64,000 nucleotides of DNA, taken from contig NZ_BKCG01000002.1 of the NCBI RefSeq assembly GCF_008974325.1, positions 186,001-250,000 on the forward strand. The letters run 5' to 3'. Below are positions 1-8,750 of this stretch, piece after piece. The notes under the pieces were generated by a model. It saw only the letters and a program-made list of their open reading frames with translations, was not told the DNA's origin and searched no databases. The DNA comes from Patiriisocius marinus (GTDB lineage Bacteria; Bacteroidota; Bacteroidia; Flavobacteriales; Flavobacteriaceae). Within the stretch, counting starts at the first letter, position 1. The number at the start of each line of letters is the position of its first letter. The translations under genes were made by a program, and so were the position numbers.

Positions 1-1423
1 AAAATTGGAGTCTAGTTTTTACTTCTTTTATAATTTCGCTTGCTATTTTAACTTGAGTTTCAGAAAGATCTTTTTCAAGATTTTCAAACCAAGCAGCAAG
101 TTCTACCACATCCATTTGTGCTAGTTCTGCAATATTTTTACCGTTAACTTTAAAGTATAACGATTCTTTACGCAAGCGACTTCCTTCACATTCTGGACAT
201 TTAATTTTGTCCATATATTCCTTAGCCCATCTTTTTAAAGAAGTTGTTTCGCCAGCGTCAAAAGTGTTTTGAATAAAGGTTGCAACACCTTCAAAATCAA
301 TCTTGTAATTGCGAGTTATGCCTAAGGTTTTAGATTCTACATCAAATTTATCATTTCCTCCGTAGAAAATAATTTGCTGAGCATCTTTGGGGATTTTAGA
401 AAATGGGTCTGTCAATTTAAACTTAAAACGTTGTGCAATAAGTTCAAGCTGTTTAAAAATCCAATTGTTTTTCTGTGGTCCGTGAGGAGCTAATGCTCCA
501 TTTTTAATAGACAATGAGTCGTCTGGGACAACTTTGCTAATATTTACTTCGTGCAACATCCCTAAACCTTTACAGCTAGGACACATTCCTTTAGGTGAGT
601 TAAATGAAAAGTTATTAGGTTCTGGATTAGGGTAACTAATTCCACTTTCAGGACACATTAACGATCTACTAAAAAAACGTGCTTTATTAGAGTCGTTATC
701 AAGTACCATCAATACATCTTCACCGTGATACATTGCTGTAACAATAGATTCCTGTAAACGTTTATCGTTGTCAGTGCCTTCACTAATTTTAAGTCTATCG
801 ATAACAATCTCTATATCGTGATTTTTATAGCGATCTACTTTCATCCCTTTAGTGATATCTACTACTACACCATCTACACGTACTTTTAGAAAGCCTTGTT
901 TTGCAATTTGTTCAAAAAGTTCGCGATAGTGACCTTTTCTAGAGCGGATAACTGGAGCAAGGATGCTCACTTTTTTATCCATAAAATCTTCTAGAATGAG
1001 CGATTTAATTTGGTCATCGCTATAGCTCACCATTTTTTTGCCAGTGTTGTAACTATATGCATCACTTGCGCGTGCATAAAATAGGCGAAGAAAATCGTAA
1101 ATTTCTGTAATGGTACCAACGGTAGAACGCGGGCTTTTGCTTGTTGTTTTTTGCTCAATGGCAATAACGGGCGATAGGCCATCAATTTTGTCTACATCTG
1201 GGCGCTCTAAGTTGCCTAAAAATTGACGGGCGTAAGCGCTAAATGTTTCAATATATCTACGTTGTCCTTCGGCATAAATGGTATCAAAGGCAAGCGAAGA
1301 TTTTCCAGAGCCAGAAAGCCCTGTAATTACTACTAGTTTTTCTCTAGGTATAGTTACATCAATGTTCTTTAAATTATGAACACGAGCCCCTAAAACTTCA
1401 ATAACATCTTCATTTTTTGACAT
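1..1423 (-). CDS. uvrA: Excinuclease ABC subunit UvrA, N-terminal part (runs off the window)
   Basis: UvrA is the damage-sensing ATPase of UvrABC nucleotide excision repair. The first 474 residues are visible from the ATG at 1423-1421; the C-terminal half lies outside the window. The Walker A motif GLSGSGKS is at residues 35-42, followed by the typical [15 protein letters not shown] and KSPRSTVGT blocks of the UvrA N-terminal ATPase and UvrB-binding regions. The first zinc module reads CPESG...CPSCKG, so one of the usual four cysteines appears replaced; the second pair is intact. The reading frame is open throughout. A TACCTTTG box on the same strand ends only six bases before the start codon, so the transcript should have almost no leader. 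Family assignment is secure. Confidence 0.97.
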   Translation of the reverse strand, partial: MSKNEDVIEVLGARVHNLKNIDVTIPREKLVVITGLSGSGKSSLAFDTIYAEGQRRYIETFSAYARQFLGNLERPDVDKIDGLSPVIAIEQKTTSKSPRSTVGTITEIYDFLRLFYARASDAYSYNTGKKMVSYSDDQIKSLILEDFMDKKVSILAPVIRSRKGHYRELFEQIAKQGFLKVRVDGVVVDITKGMKVDRYKNHDIEIVIDRLKISEGTDNDKRLQESIVTAMYHGEDVLMVLDNDSNKARFFSRSLMCPESGISYPNPEPNNFSFNSPKGMCPSCKGLGMLHEVNISKVVPDDSLSIKNGALAPHGPQKNNWIFKQLELIAQRFKFKLTDPFSKIPKDAQQIIFYGGNDKFDVESKTLGITRNYKIDFEGVATFIQNTFDAGETTSLKRWAKEYMDKIKCPECEGSRLRKESLYFKVNGKNIAELAQMDVVELAAWFENLEKDLSETQVKIASEIIKEVKTRLQF

Positions 1424-1429
1424 AAGGTG

Positions 1430-1437
1430 CAAAGGTA
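1430..1437 (-). promoter_or_regulatory. -7 box (TACCTTTG) of uvrA
   Basis: The minus strand reads TACCTTTG, a match to the Bacteroidota housekeeping -7 consensus TAnnTTTG, immediately before the uvrA start. No clear -33 TTG is visible at the usual distance, so the call rests on the -7 match and position. Confidence 0.5.
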
Positions 1438-1589
1438 CTTAAACTGGATAAATTTTTATAGTGAGTGGTACTTCGGAAATGTTAATTTAAAAGTGAAAAT
1501 TTAAGTATAAATTATTAGCACTTCGTTGATTATCGAAAATGAATTTTTATAAGATTTACTTACTTCGATTGAACAATAATCACCTATAG

Positions 1590-1630
1590 AAACCCTCTGT
1601 TCAATGAAACTGCAGAGGGTTTGTTTTTTT
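1590..1630 (+). terminator. Strong hairpin with plus-strand T-run and no plus-strand gene before it
   Basis: AAACCCTCTG (1590-1599) pairs perfectly with CAGAGGGTTT (1613-1622) and is followed by a run of seven T at 1624-1630. The T-run is on the plus strand, while both flanking genes (uvrA and the 601-residue lipoprotein) are on the minus strand. It may work in both directions as the terminator of the lipoprotein gene ending at 1647, or end an unannotated plus-strand transcript. Confidence 0.6.
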
Positions 1631-1646
1631 ACTATTTCCGAAGGGA

Positions 1647-3452
1647 TTAAAAGGATCTAATGATACTCATAGTGCCAGTTACTTCCTGTGTTTCATTAAA
1701 TTCATCAACATAGGTTCCTGCGTAAGTTACTTCAATAAACTCATCAATTTCACCAAACTCTAATAAGTTAAATGTGATGTTGTGCTCAAAATAATCTGAA
1801 TGAAAAAAATGAGTTGAATCAAGATAAAATTCGAATAAAACTCCTTCATCATTTGAGTTATATACTCCTAGTTCATTTGACGGGAGCGTTAAATACATAT
1901 TTAAATGATCATCAATATAATGTTTTGTCCACATGGAGAATCCATTAGGATTTGGTGTTACATAATTTAAATTAGAATCAAATCCTTGAGATATGTCCTC
2001 AAGTACAATTGAGAAATATCCTGTTGGCTCCGGCGGCTCAATGCACGCTTCTGTAATTTCAATGATTGTAACAGGGTCTGTGAATTCACCTGTGTAAATT
2101 TGTGAGGTTTGACCAGTGTCGTAATTATAACCGTGATAAGCAAAGTTTAAATTAACGTCATCTAGGCACCTAATTATTGTGGTATTAAAATTACCATCAA
2201 CAACATTTGCACTAGTGAACACACCATTATTATAGATACGAACATAGCCATTTACTATAGGGATGTTTTCACATCCAGTAAATTGACCTTCTATAGTTTC
2301 TATGCTAAGTATTGTGTCATCTGGTAACTCAATTCCAGTCAAATTTATTTCTGTGTCTGAGGTATATGGTCCTATCGATTGAATTGGTAATGATTCGTTA
2401 ATACAATATCCATTAAAAAATATTTGATAAGTTAAATTCTGATTTGCAGGAACAAATCCACGTATCTGACCTAAAGAATTTGTTGTCGCATAACGAAAAC
2501 CATGGAATTCACTACCAATCATTACAAAAATGTCTGCAAATGGTTGATTAAGAACATCAAATACATTGACTGTCAGTAGAATTTTTTCCACTGGTATATC
2601 AAAATTCCAAAACGAAAAATGCGATACAGTACCCACATATCTATCTCCTTGCAGAGTTGCTTCGCCATCTTCCACCCAAAAGCCATGTTCCTCATTAAAA
2701 TACCATAAAGGGATTGTTTGAGGTGCGTTTACTAATAAGGACTGTGAAACTGGTACTGTAATTTCTGCGGTAGTTCCTGCGGCTAGGTTTAAGTCTTCAC
2801 CATTGGACCCTGTTAATTCTACTGCTAACATTCCCATTGTTACTAAGCCTCTTTCTTGTCCCTGAGCATCTTGTGCGTAGAGCATTCCGGGCATTTGATC
2901 TTGTGTTTCTGGTGCTGCCGCGTCAAGATGATGGAGGGTTACTTTAACAGTTCCGTTATATGCTTCGCCATTTTCTTTAACGTATGCTCCTTGCAGTGCA
3001 ACCGCTGCACCGTTTGAAAGGCTAATAGTTTCAACGGTGCCGCTCTGTGTAGTTGCAGTGGTATTTTTAGGTAGCATGGTGATTTTTACTTGGTTTGTTC
3101 CATCAGTAGGAACCACGCTGCGCGATGCATCAATAAAACCTATTTTTTGTGCTTTGATATATCCAAAACGTTCAAAAACTTGCGCGTTGTTAATAATGAA
3201 AACGCCATTATCATCAGTCCTTACTTCATCATTACCAATGGTTATTTTCACATTCACTAACGGGCTTCCATTAATATCTGCAACAGTGCCTAAAAAGTTT
3301 CTTTGGATAGTTGCACCAAAGTTTTGGGCAATAACTGGGTCCACTTTTTGACTGTTATTTGTGCTGGTATCAGCATTAAATTCATCATCGTTAAAACAAC
3401 TGGTTACTAGTAATAATGAGAGTACTGGGACTAAGTATTTTAATAGTTTCAT
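1647..3452 (-). CDS. Large lipoprotein with carboxypeptidase-regulatory-like domain
   Basis: A 601-residue outer-membrane-type lipoprotein of unknown function. The signal peptide ends in the lipobox LLLVTSC (Cys19). Residues about 50-130 form a carboxypeptidase regulatory-like beta-sandwich (GTVADINGSPLVNVKITIG), a fold common in Bacteroidota surface proteins. Residues 140-290 look like a second beta-rich domain with a hydrophobic-aromatic WYFNEEHGFWVEDGEA region, followed by another regulatory-like repeat (ILLTVNVFDVLNQPFADIFV). The C-terminal 120 residues are acidic and beta-rich. There is no T9SS tail. It is transcribed alone, with a distinctive palindromic promoter region at 3458-3524. 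Surface lipoprotein status is secure; the role is unknown. Confidence 0.85.
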   Translation of the reverse strand: MKLLKYLVPVLSLLLVTSCFNDDEFNADTSTNNSQKVDPVIAQNFGATIQRNFLGTVADINGSPLVNVKITIGNDEVRTDDNGVFIINNAQVFERFGYIKAQKIGFIDASRSVVPTDGTNQVKITMLPKNTTATTQSGTVETISLSNGAAVALQGAYVKENGEAYNGTVKVTLHHLDAAAPETQDQMPGMLYAQDAQGQERGLVTMGMLAVELTGSNGEDLNLAAGTTAEITVPVSQSLLVNAPQTIPLWYFNEEHGFWVEDGEATLQGDRYVGTVSHFSFWNFDIPVEKILLTVNVFDVLNQPFADIFVMIGSEFHGFRYATTNSLGQIRGFVPANQNLTYQIFFNGYCINESLPIQSIGPYTSDTEINLTGIELPDDTILSIETIEGQFTGCENIPIVNGYVRIYNNGVFTSANVVDGNFNTTIIRCLDDVNLNFAYHGYNYDTGQTSQIYTGEFTDPVTIIEITEACIEPPEPTGYFSIVLEDISQGFDSNLNYVTPNPNGFSMWTKHYIDDHLNMYLTLPSNELGVYNSNDEGVLFEFYLDSTHFFHSDYFEHNITFNLLEFGEIDEFIEVTYAGTYVDEFNETQEVTGTMSIIRSF

Positions 3453-3457
3453 AATAA

Positions 3458-3524
3458 TACAATTTGTACCCAGATTGAGAAAATGGGTTGGTTATGTTCA
3501 TAATACAAATTGTAAGGCCTTACA
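3458..3524 (-). promoter_or_regulatory. Paired palindromes upstream of the lipoprotein gene
   Basis: TACAATTTGTA (3458-3468) and its reverse complement TACAAATTGTA (3504-3514) lie 46 bp apart in the short region before the start at 3452. The second is fused to a perfect 14-bp palindrome, TGTAAGGCCTTACA (3511-3524). On the gene's strand ACAAwTTGTATTAT occurs twice in the same direction. This arrangement suggests operator sites for a dimeric regulator, but no regulator is identified. Confidence 0.35.
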
Positions 3525-3529
3525 TATTT

Positions 3530-3551
3530 AAAACAAGTGAGTTCTTGTTTT
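3530..3551 (-). terminator. Short hairpin after the 337-residue membrane protein gene
   Basis: AAAACAAG (3530-3537) pairs with CTTGTTTT (3544-3551) around a six-base loop. On the minus strand it follows the gene ending at 3622 by about 70 bases and is trailed by TTTTAAATA. The stem is AT-rich, so termination is plausible but weak. Confidence 0.35.
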
Positions 3552-3621
3552 ACCACTTTTAATTTTTCTTTTTGGTTGAATTAAAAAGAAATTGCATCCT
3601 CAATTTAATAAATAATAATTG

Positions 3622-4635
3622 CTAGGAATTTATATTCTTGAGTAGAAAAGGATAGATCGTAAGTGTGAAGAAAAATAAGATGCTTATTACAAATGAAATA
3701 CTAAAAAGTAAAACAATACTAGGTAATTGAAAAAGAACAAATAAAAGTGGAAGCATTACTCCAAGAGCAATTATTGCTGCAAATATGGTAAATAGGAATT
3801 GTAGTGTTCCAGGAACAAACCTTTTAGTGACAGTACTTTGTTGGTGTAGTTTAGGTAGTAGATTTTTATTAATATATTCTCCTAGTTTAGAGAAAAAAAC
3901 TTCATTAAATGATGAGTCTTCAAAGGCCTCTTTATCTAATGAAACTGCTAAATTCATAATTTTATCTTGATGTCTTTCAAAAACATTTTCAATGTCTAAT
4001 GCATTTTTATAGGAGCCGAATTTGTACCCAAAGTAATACCACAAACCTGAACCAACTTTATGTTCAATCCATTTTTCAATGATATCTTTTTTGAAGTATT
4101 CTGGGACTGTTATTATGGTTGGAATTTTTTTCTGTCTAGGTTCAGTCATTAATAGTGACTTTAACTCTAGATAAAGAATTTCGGTTTCTGCATAGTTGCG
4201 TTTTTCTTCAAGAAACTCAATTGCTAGCTTAGATTTTCCTTTATAGTATTCCTTAACTTCAAAAAAGGTTAAACCTTCATATTCCTCATCAATATACTCT
4301 TTAACTCCTGGAAGCCATAGCTTACTAGTTAAAAGGGTATCGGCAATTTCTCTAACAATATTCATTTTCTCAACAAGACCATGTGTTTTGTCTGAACTTG
4401 TATTTCGTATTTTTTGAACAATAAAAACAGAGAAAAATAAATAAGAAAGTATTGAAAATGCTATGAATCCACTAATGCCAATAAATATACCGATGTAAGA
4501 ATTGAGCATTATTACAAACTCAGTTGAAGCAATACTCTTTTTCCAAAGTAAAAATGTTAATCCAAAACATAGTAACCCAGAAAGCATCATTGGAATAATG
4601 ATGTGTAGATTTTTAGATGTTTTGCTTTTGCTCAT
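3622..4635 (-). CDS. Membrane protein of unknown function with four predicted TM segments
   Basis: The 337-residue protein has two hydrophobic segments near the N-terminus (about residues 11-31 and 41-73), a charged soluble centre of about 200 residues, and two more hydrophobic segments near the C-terminus (about 278-302 and 305-333). This predicts a protein anchored at both ends with a large loop on one side of the inner membrane. I recognise no catalytic motif or family. It is a single-gene unit on the minus strand between the lipoprotein gene and ggt, with about 170 bp on each side. Confidence 0.75.
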   Translation of the reverse strand: MSKSKTSKNLHIIIPMMLSGLLCFGLTFLLWKKSIASTEFVIMLNSYIGIFIGISGFIAFSILSYLFFSVFIVQKIRNTSSDKTHGLVEKMNIVREIADTLLTSKLWLPGVKEYIDEEYEGLTFFEVKEYYKGKSKLAIEFLEEKRNYAETEILYLELKSLLMTEPRQKKIPTIITVPEYFKKDIIEKWIEHKVGSGLWYYFGYKFGSYKNALDIENVFERHQDKIMNLAVSLDKEAFEDSSFNEVFFSKLGEYINKNLLPKLHQQSTVTKRFVPGTLQFLFTIFAAIIALGVMLPLLFVLFQLPSIVLLFSISFVISILFFFTLTIYPFLLKNINS

Positions 4636-4811
4636 GAAATGAACACTATAAATTGCTAAAGTCCCTAAGAATTAATTCTTAAATGAACTATAGTTTTTAG
4701 TGAGATGTTCAAACATAAAACAATTTGTAGTATTTGTCCTACAAAGAGTGTGGGAAAAATAAACAATTCGATTAAGTGTGTATAATTGAGTTTAACTACC
4801 TAATGAGTTTG

Positions 4812-6521
4812 TTAATAGCCAATTGCTGTGTCGTCTCCACGTTTGTCCGCACCACCTTCGTAAGTACCGTCTTTTAGTTTTAATATACCGTCAACTTTAC
4901 CAATTACTGGAGCATTTATTTCATCAATAGTATAGCCTTTGGTTTCAAGATTTTTTAGCATTTCGGCATTAAAACTATTGGGTTCAAATTGTATAATATC
5001 TGGTAGCCATTGATGATGAAAACGAGGAGCGTTTACAGCATCTTGCATAGACATATCATATTCATAGACGTTTAAAATTGTTTGTAAAACCGATGTGATG
5101 ATTGTAGATCCTCCGGGAGTTCCCACACTCATCCAGAAATCACCATCTTTTTCTACTATTGTTGGCGTCATAGAACTTAGCATTCGTTTTTGTGGTTCAA
5201 TTGCATTTGCTGCACCGCCTATTAAGCCAAACATATTAGGTGTACCTGGTTTTGCGCTGAAATCGTCCATTTCATTATTGAGAAAAAAACCAAGGTCGCT
5301 TACATATAATTTAGAACCAAAGGCTGCATTTAATGTCGTGGTTACCGCTATAGCATTTCCGAAGGAATCAACAATAGAGTAATGGGTAGTTTCCATACTT
5401 TCATAACCTGAGAGTTCGCCGTTTGAAACCTCTTCAGAAGGCGTTGCTTTATCAAATGAAACGCTAGCCATTCTATTTAATAAATACGAACTACTAATTA
5501 GTGTGTCAATGGGAATGTCGATATAGTCTGGATCACCCAAAAAGTGGCTTCTATCTGCGTATGCTCTACGTTCTGCTTCGGTGATAATTTGTATAGATTT
5601 TTCAGTATTGTGTCCAAAAGATTTTAAATTGTAAGGTTCAATACTTTTTAAAATTTGTGCTAAACAAATACCGCCGCTTGATGGTGGAGACATAGAAATA
5701 ACCTTTAAATTTTTGTATTGAAAAATTACAGGATCACGCCATTCAGCCTCATATGCAGCTAGATCTGCCATTGTAATAATACTTTCTTTTTTGGTTAAGA
5801 AAGACACTAGTTTTTCGCCAATTTCACCAGCATAAAAAGCTTTTCGGCCTTCATCTATTAAAGCTTGTAAAGTATTAGCTAGTGCTTCGTTTTTAAAAAC
5901 GTCGCCCTCGTTATATGTTTTTGTATAGATAGATTCCTCCTTATTCACATCTTTAAAAACAGGAGCATATTTATTAAATCTAATAGCTTGGTCTTTTGTT
6001 ATTTTAAAACCATTTCTAGCTAGAGAAACAACTGGAGTTAAAATATCGTAAATAGGTAGTGTTCCAAACTTTTCGTGCGCTGCAAAAATCCCTGCAACAG
6101 TTCCAGGAACTCCTACGGCAAGACCACCTACTTTACTTTTTTCTTGTAAATAGGTTCCAGTTTCATCAAGGTACATATCTCTCGATGCTTTTATAGGGGC
6201 TTTTTCTCTGTAATCTAATGCGCCTAATTCTCCATAAGTGGTTCTATACACCATAAAACCACCACCACCTAGATTACCTGCGTAAGGATAACAAACAGCG
6301 AGTGCCATTTCAGTAGCAACCATGGCATCAAAAGCATTGCCTCCTTTTTTCATGATATCAGCTCCTATTTTAGAAGCTTCTTCTCGAGCTGAAACTACCA
6401 TCGCTTTTTCAGCAATTAAACCTACTTGTGGGGTTTTCGCCTTTTCGAATTTTTTAGGTGTTTCTTTACAATTTGTGAGTAAAAAGAGTGAAATGCAGAC
6501 TAAAAGGAGTGATTTTCTCAT
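4812..6521 (-). CDS. ggt: Gamma-glutamyltransferase (lipoprotein form)
   Basis: This enzyme hydrolyses or transfers the gamma-glutamyl group of glutathione and similar peptides in the periplasm. The 569-residue precursor has a lipobox LLTNC (Cys18), so it is probably membrane-anchored. Family blocks are all present: GGNAFDAMVAT, GNLGGGGFMVY, GVPGTVAGI, the autoprocessing site ahead of TTHYSIVD (nucleophile Thr378 by alignment with the E. coli small subunit), NNEMDDFS, SSMTPTIV and GTPGGS near residue 470. The length fits the family. Its start overlaps the stop of the upstream acpH-like gene by four bases (ATGA), so the two are probably translated from one message; a functional link is not obvious. 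Confidence 0.95.
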   Translation of the reverse strand: MRKSLLLVCISLFLLTNCKETPKKFEKAKTPQVGLIAEKAMVVSAREEASKIGADIMKKGGNAFDAMVATEMALAVCYPYAGNLGGGGFMVYRTTYGELGALDYREKAPIKASRDMYLDETGTYLQEKSKVGGLAVGVPGTVAGIFAAHEKFGTLPIYDILTPVVSLARNGFKITKDQAIRFNKYAPVFKDVNKEESIYTKTYNEGDVFKNEALANTLQALIDEGRKAFYAGEIGEKLVSFLTKKESIITMADLAAYEAEWRDPVIFQYKNLKVISMSPPSSGGICLAQILKSIEPYNLKSFGHNTEKSIQIITEAERRAYADRSHFLGDPDYIDIPIDTLISSSYLLNRMASVSFDKATPSEEVSNGELSGYESMETTHYSIVDSFGNAIAVTTTLNAAFGSKLYVSDLGFFLNNEMDDFSAKPGTPNMFGLIGGAANAIEPQKRMLSSMTPTIVEKDGDFWMSVGTPGGSTIITSVLQTILNVYEYDMSMQDAVNAPRFHHQWLPDIIQFEPNSFNAEMLKNLETKGYTIDEINAPVIGKVDGILKLKDGTYEGGADKRGDDTAIGY

Positions 6522-7105
6522 TGTAATGTCTCTAGTTTGTTTTTAGAGTATGCGATAAGTTCTTCAAAAAAAGTGGTGAATTCTTCTTCAAATTCTTCAT
6601 AGAATTCTTCTAATTCAAGTACGGCAAAATTCATTTTACTAACCCCTTTTGTACGTACGTTCATTCCCTTTAAAATTTTACTTATTCCTGGGATAGTTGC
6701 GTAGCTTAGTAACCAGTTATCACTAGTCATATAAGGCATCATTCGTTGTATACGTGTTGGTAAAGTTTGGTAATTGTCGTGTAATAATTCGTAAAAATCG
6801 TCAACAAACTCTTCTAATGGCTGTGGATGATATTTATTCCAATTTTTAGCTAGGAAATGATCGTACAAAATGTCTACAATAACACCACTGTAGTGACCAT
6901 AGTTTTTATGCAATCGTTTAGTACTTTGTCGTACTACATAATGGGCATCAGTATAGCTGTCAATAGCACGATGGAGTAAAATACCTTGTTGTATTTTCTT
7001 CGGAAATTTTAAATATTTTTTTCCTTTAATTCCATCAGCAATAAAATTGCCAATAATTACTTGGTCGTCTTCGCCAGATAAATAGATGTGTGCTAGAAAG
7101 TTCAT
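6518..7105 (-). CDS. Acyl carrier protein phosphodiesterase family protein (AcpH/DUF479)
   Basis: The 195-residue protein matches the AcpH family, whose E. coli member removes the phosphopantetheine group from acyl carrier protein. Visible features are the N-terminal MNFLAHIYLSG, the IGNFIADGIKG block, GILLHRAIDSYTD and DILYDHFLAKNW, which carry the conserved His/Asp residues of this HD-like fold. The length is typical. It is the first gene of a two-gene unit with ggt (four-base overlap). The spacer to glmM is a divergent promoter region. Enzymatic activity is inferred from family only. Confidence 0.85.
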   Translation of the reverse strand: MNFLAHIYLSGEDDQVIIGNFIADGIKGKKYLKFPKKIQQGILLHRAIDSYTDAHYVVRQSTKRLHKNYGHYSGVIVDILYDHFLAKNWNKYHPQPLEEFVDDFYELLHDNYQTLPTRIQRMMPYMTSDNWLLSYATIPGISKILKGMNVRTKGVSKMNFAVLELEEFYEEFEEEFTTFFEELIAYSKNKLETLQ

Positions 7106-7153
7106 TTCGTAAAATTACAAATTTTGAAGTCAGAATTTTAGCTTTAAAAAAAG

Positions 7154-7161
7154 TATATTTG
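7154..7161 (+). promoter_or_regulatory. -7 box (TATATTTG) of the glmM leader
   Basis: TATATTTG matches TAnnTTTG exactly and sits 137 bases before the glmM ATG. No clear -33 box is visible. Transcription from here would begin within a few bases of the first hairpin of the leader at 7164. Confidence 0.45.
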
Positions 7162-7163
7162 TC

Positions 7164-7270
7164 AAGGTTGTTGAGGAGTGTTATTTTTACTTCAGCACCT
7201 TTAAACCCTATCATTTCAATGGGTTACTATTATTGAAGCGGCTTGTAGAAACCGATAGAGGTATTTTTTA
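7164..7270 (+). ncRNA. Structured leader RNA upstream of glmM (candidate cis-regulatory element)
   Basis: Two folds can be drawn. First, AAGGU(u)GUUGA at 7164-7174 pairs with UCAGCACCUU at 7192-7201 (ten pairs, one bulge, one G-U). Second, a three-way junction: ACC-CUAUC (7205-7212) with GAUAG-a-GGU (7254-7262), closing UUCAAU/AUUGAA (7215-7220 with 7232-7237) and a hairpin GGCUU-guag-AAACC (7240-7253, one C.A mismatch). A U-run follows at 7264-7269. The block begins right after the -7 box and lies 29 bases before the glmM start. It matches no riboswitch class I can recall, and the AT-rich stems could be partly chance. Confidence 0.4.
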
Positions 7271-7298
7271 AATTATTAAAATTTCAGATTAAAAATAT

Positions 7299-8687
7299 AT
7301 GACGTTAATTAAATCGATTTCAGGAATTAGAGGAACTATTGGTGGTACTCAAGGTGATAATTTAACACCTATAGATGCGGTGAAATATGCAGCAGCCTAT
7401 GGTGCTTGGGTTAAGCAACAAAGAAATAAAGATGAGTATAGAGTAGTAGTAGGTCGTGATGCTAGAATAAGTGGTTCGATGATGCAGCAACTTGTAATGA
7501 ACACCCTTGTTGGAATGGGGATTCATGTAATTGATCTAGATTTATCCACAACGCCCACTGTTGAGATGGCTGTAATGATGGAGCACGCAGACGGAGGAAT
7601 TATTTTAACAGCAAGTCATAATCCAAAACAATGGAATGCTCTTAAACTTTTAAATAATAAAGGTGAATTTTTAAATGCTGATGCTGGACAAGAAATTCTT
7701 GATCTTGCAGAAAATGCAGACTTAGAATTTGCTGAAGTTGATGACTTAGGAGAAATACACAGAAACGATGCCTATATCGATCTTCATATTGATGAAATTT
7801 TACAATTAGATTTAGTTAATAAAGAAGCTATTGAAAAAGCCAACTTAAAAGTTGTTGTTGACGGTGTTAATTCAACTGGAGGAATAGCTATTCCTTTGTT
7901 ATTAGAAGCTTTAGGTGTACAGTCCGTAAAATTATATTGTAATCCTACGGGCGAATTTCCACACAACCCTGAACCTTTGAAAGAGCATTTAGGAGATTTA
8001 ATGGAAATGGTAAAAGATGAAAATGCTGATTTTGGAATTGTTGTAGATCCTGATGTTGATCGTCTTGCTTTTGTTGACGAAAATGGAGATATGTTTGGTG
8101 AAGAATATACATTAGTAGCTGTTGCAGATTATGTATTACAACATACTCCAGGAAATACAGTTTCAAATATGTCATCATCCAGAGCTTTACGCGATATAAC
8201 TAGAAAAAGAGGAGGAGCGTATACAGCAAGTGCAGTAGGTGAAGTGAATGTTGTACAAATGATGAAAGATACTAATGCAGTAATTGGAGGTGAAGGAAAT
8301 GGAGGAATTATTTATCCTGAATTACATTATGGACGTGATAGCCTTGTTGGTGTCGCTTTGTTTTTAAGTTATCTAGCTGATGTTAAAATGAGTGTAAGTG
8401 CATTACGTAAAACGTATTCACCTTATTTTATGAGTAAAAAGAAAATTCAATTGACGCCACAGATAAACGTGGATGAAATTTTAAAAGGAATGGCTTCTAA
8501 ATATGCAAATGAAGAAGTAAATACTATTGACGGTGTTAAAATTGACTTTGCTGAAAATTGGGTTCACTTACGTAAATCTAATACTGAACCAATTATACGT
8601 ATATATACTGAAGCTGCAACTCAAGAAGCTGCTGATACATTGGCCGATGCTATCATCCTTGAAATTAAGGCAATTGCGGGCATTTAA
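7299..8687 (+). CDS. glmM: Phosphoglucosamine mutase
   Basis: GlmM converts glucosamine-6-phosphate to glucosamine-1-phosphate on the way to UDP-GlcNAc, needed for peptidoglycan and lipopolysaccharide. The 462-residue protein belongs to the alpha-D-phosphohexomutase superfamily: active-site TASHNP with phosphoserine Ser106, metal-binding DPDVDR (Asp250, 252, 254), sugar-specificity loop GEGNGG near residue 333, and phosphate-binding RKSNTEP near the C-terminus, where GlmM proteins usually have RxSGTEP. The EGNGG loop favours glucosamine over mannose, but a phosphomannomutase role cannot be fully excluded from sequence alone. The long structured leader suggests control at the RNA level. Confidence 0.9.
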   Translation: MTLIKSISGIRGTIGGTQGDNLTPIDAVKYAAAYGAWVKQQRNKDEYRVVVGRDARISGSMMQQLVMNTLVGMGIHVIDLDLSTTPTVEMAVMMEHADGGIILTASHNPKQWNALKLLNNKGEFLNADAGQEILDLAENADLEFAEVDDLGEIHRNDAYIDLHIDEILQLDLVNKEAIEKANLKVVVDGVNSTGGIAIPLLLEALGVQSVKLYCNPTGEFPHNPEPLKEHLGDLMEMVKDENADFGIVVDPDVDRLAFVDENGDMFGEEYTLVAVADYVLQHTPGNTVSNMSSSRALRDITRKRGGAYTASAVGEVNVVQMMKDTNAVIGGEGNGGIIYPELHYGRDSLVGVALFLSYLADVKMSVSALRKTYSPYFMSKKKIQLTPQINVDEILKGMASKYANEEVNTIDGVKIDFAENWVHLRKSNTEPIIRIYTEAATQEAADTLADAIILEIKAIAGI

Positions 8688-8750
8688 TATTTTAAGCAAC
8701 ATAAACATATACTGTTATAAAGATATAATGCTTGTAAATAACTAAGAATC

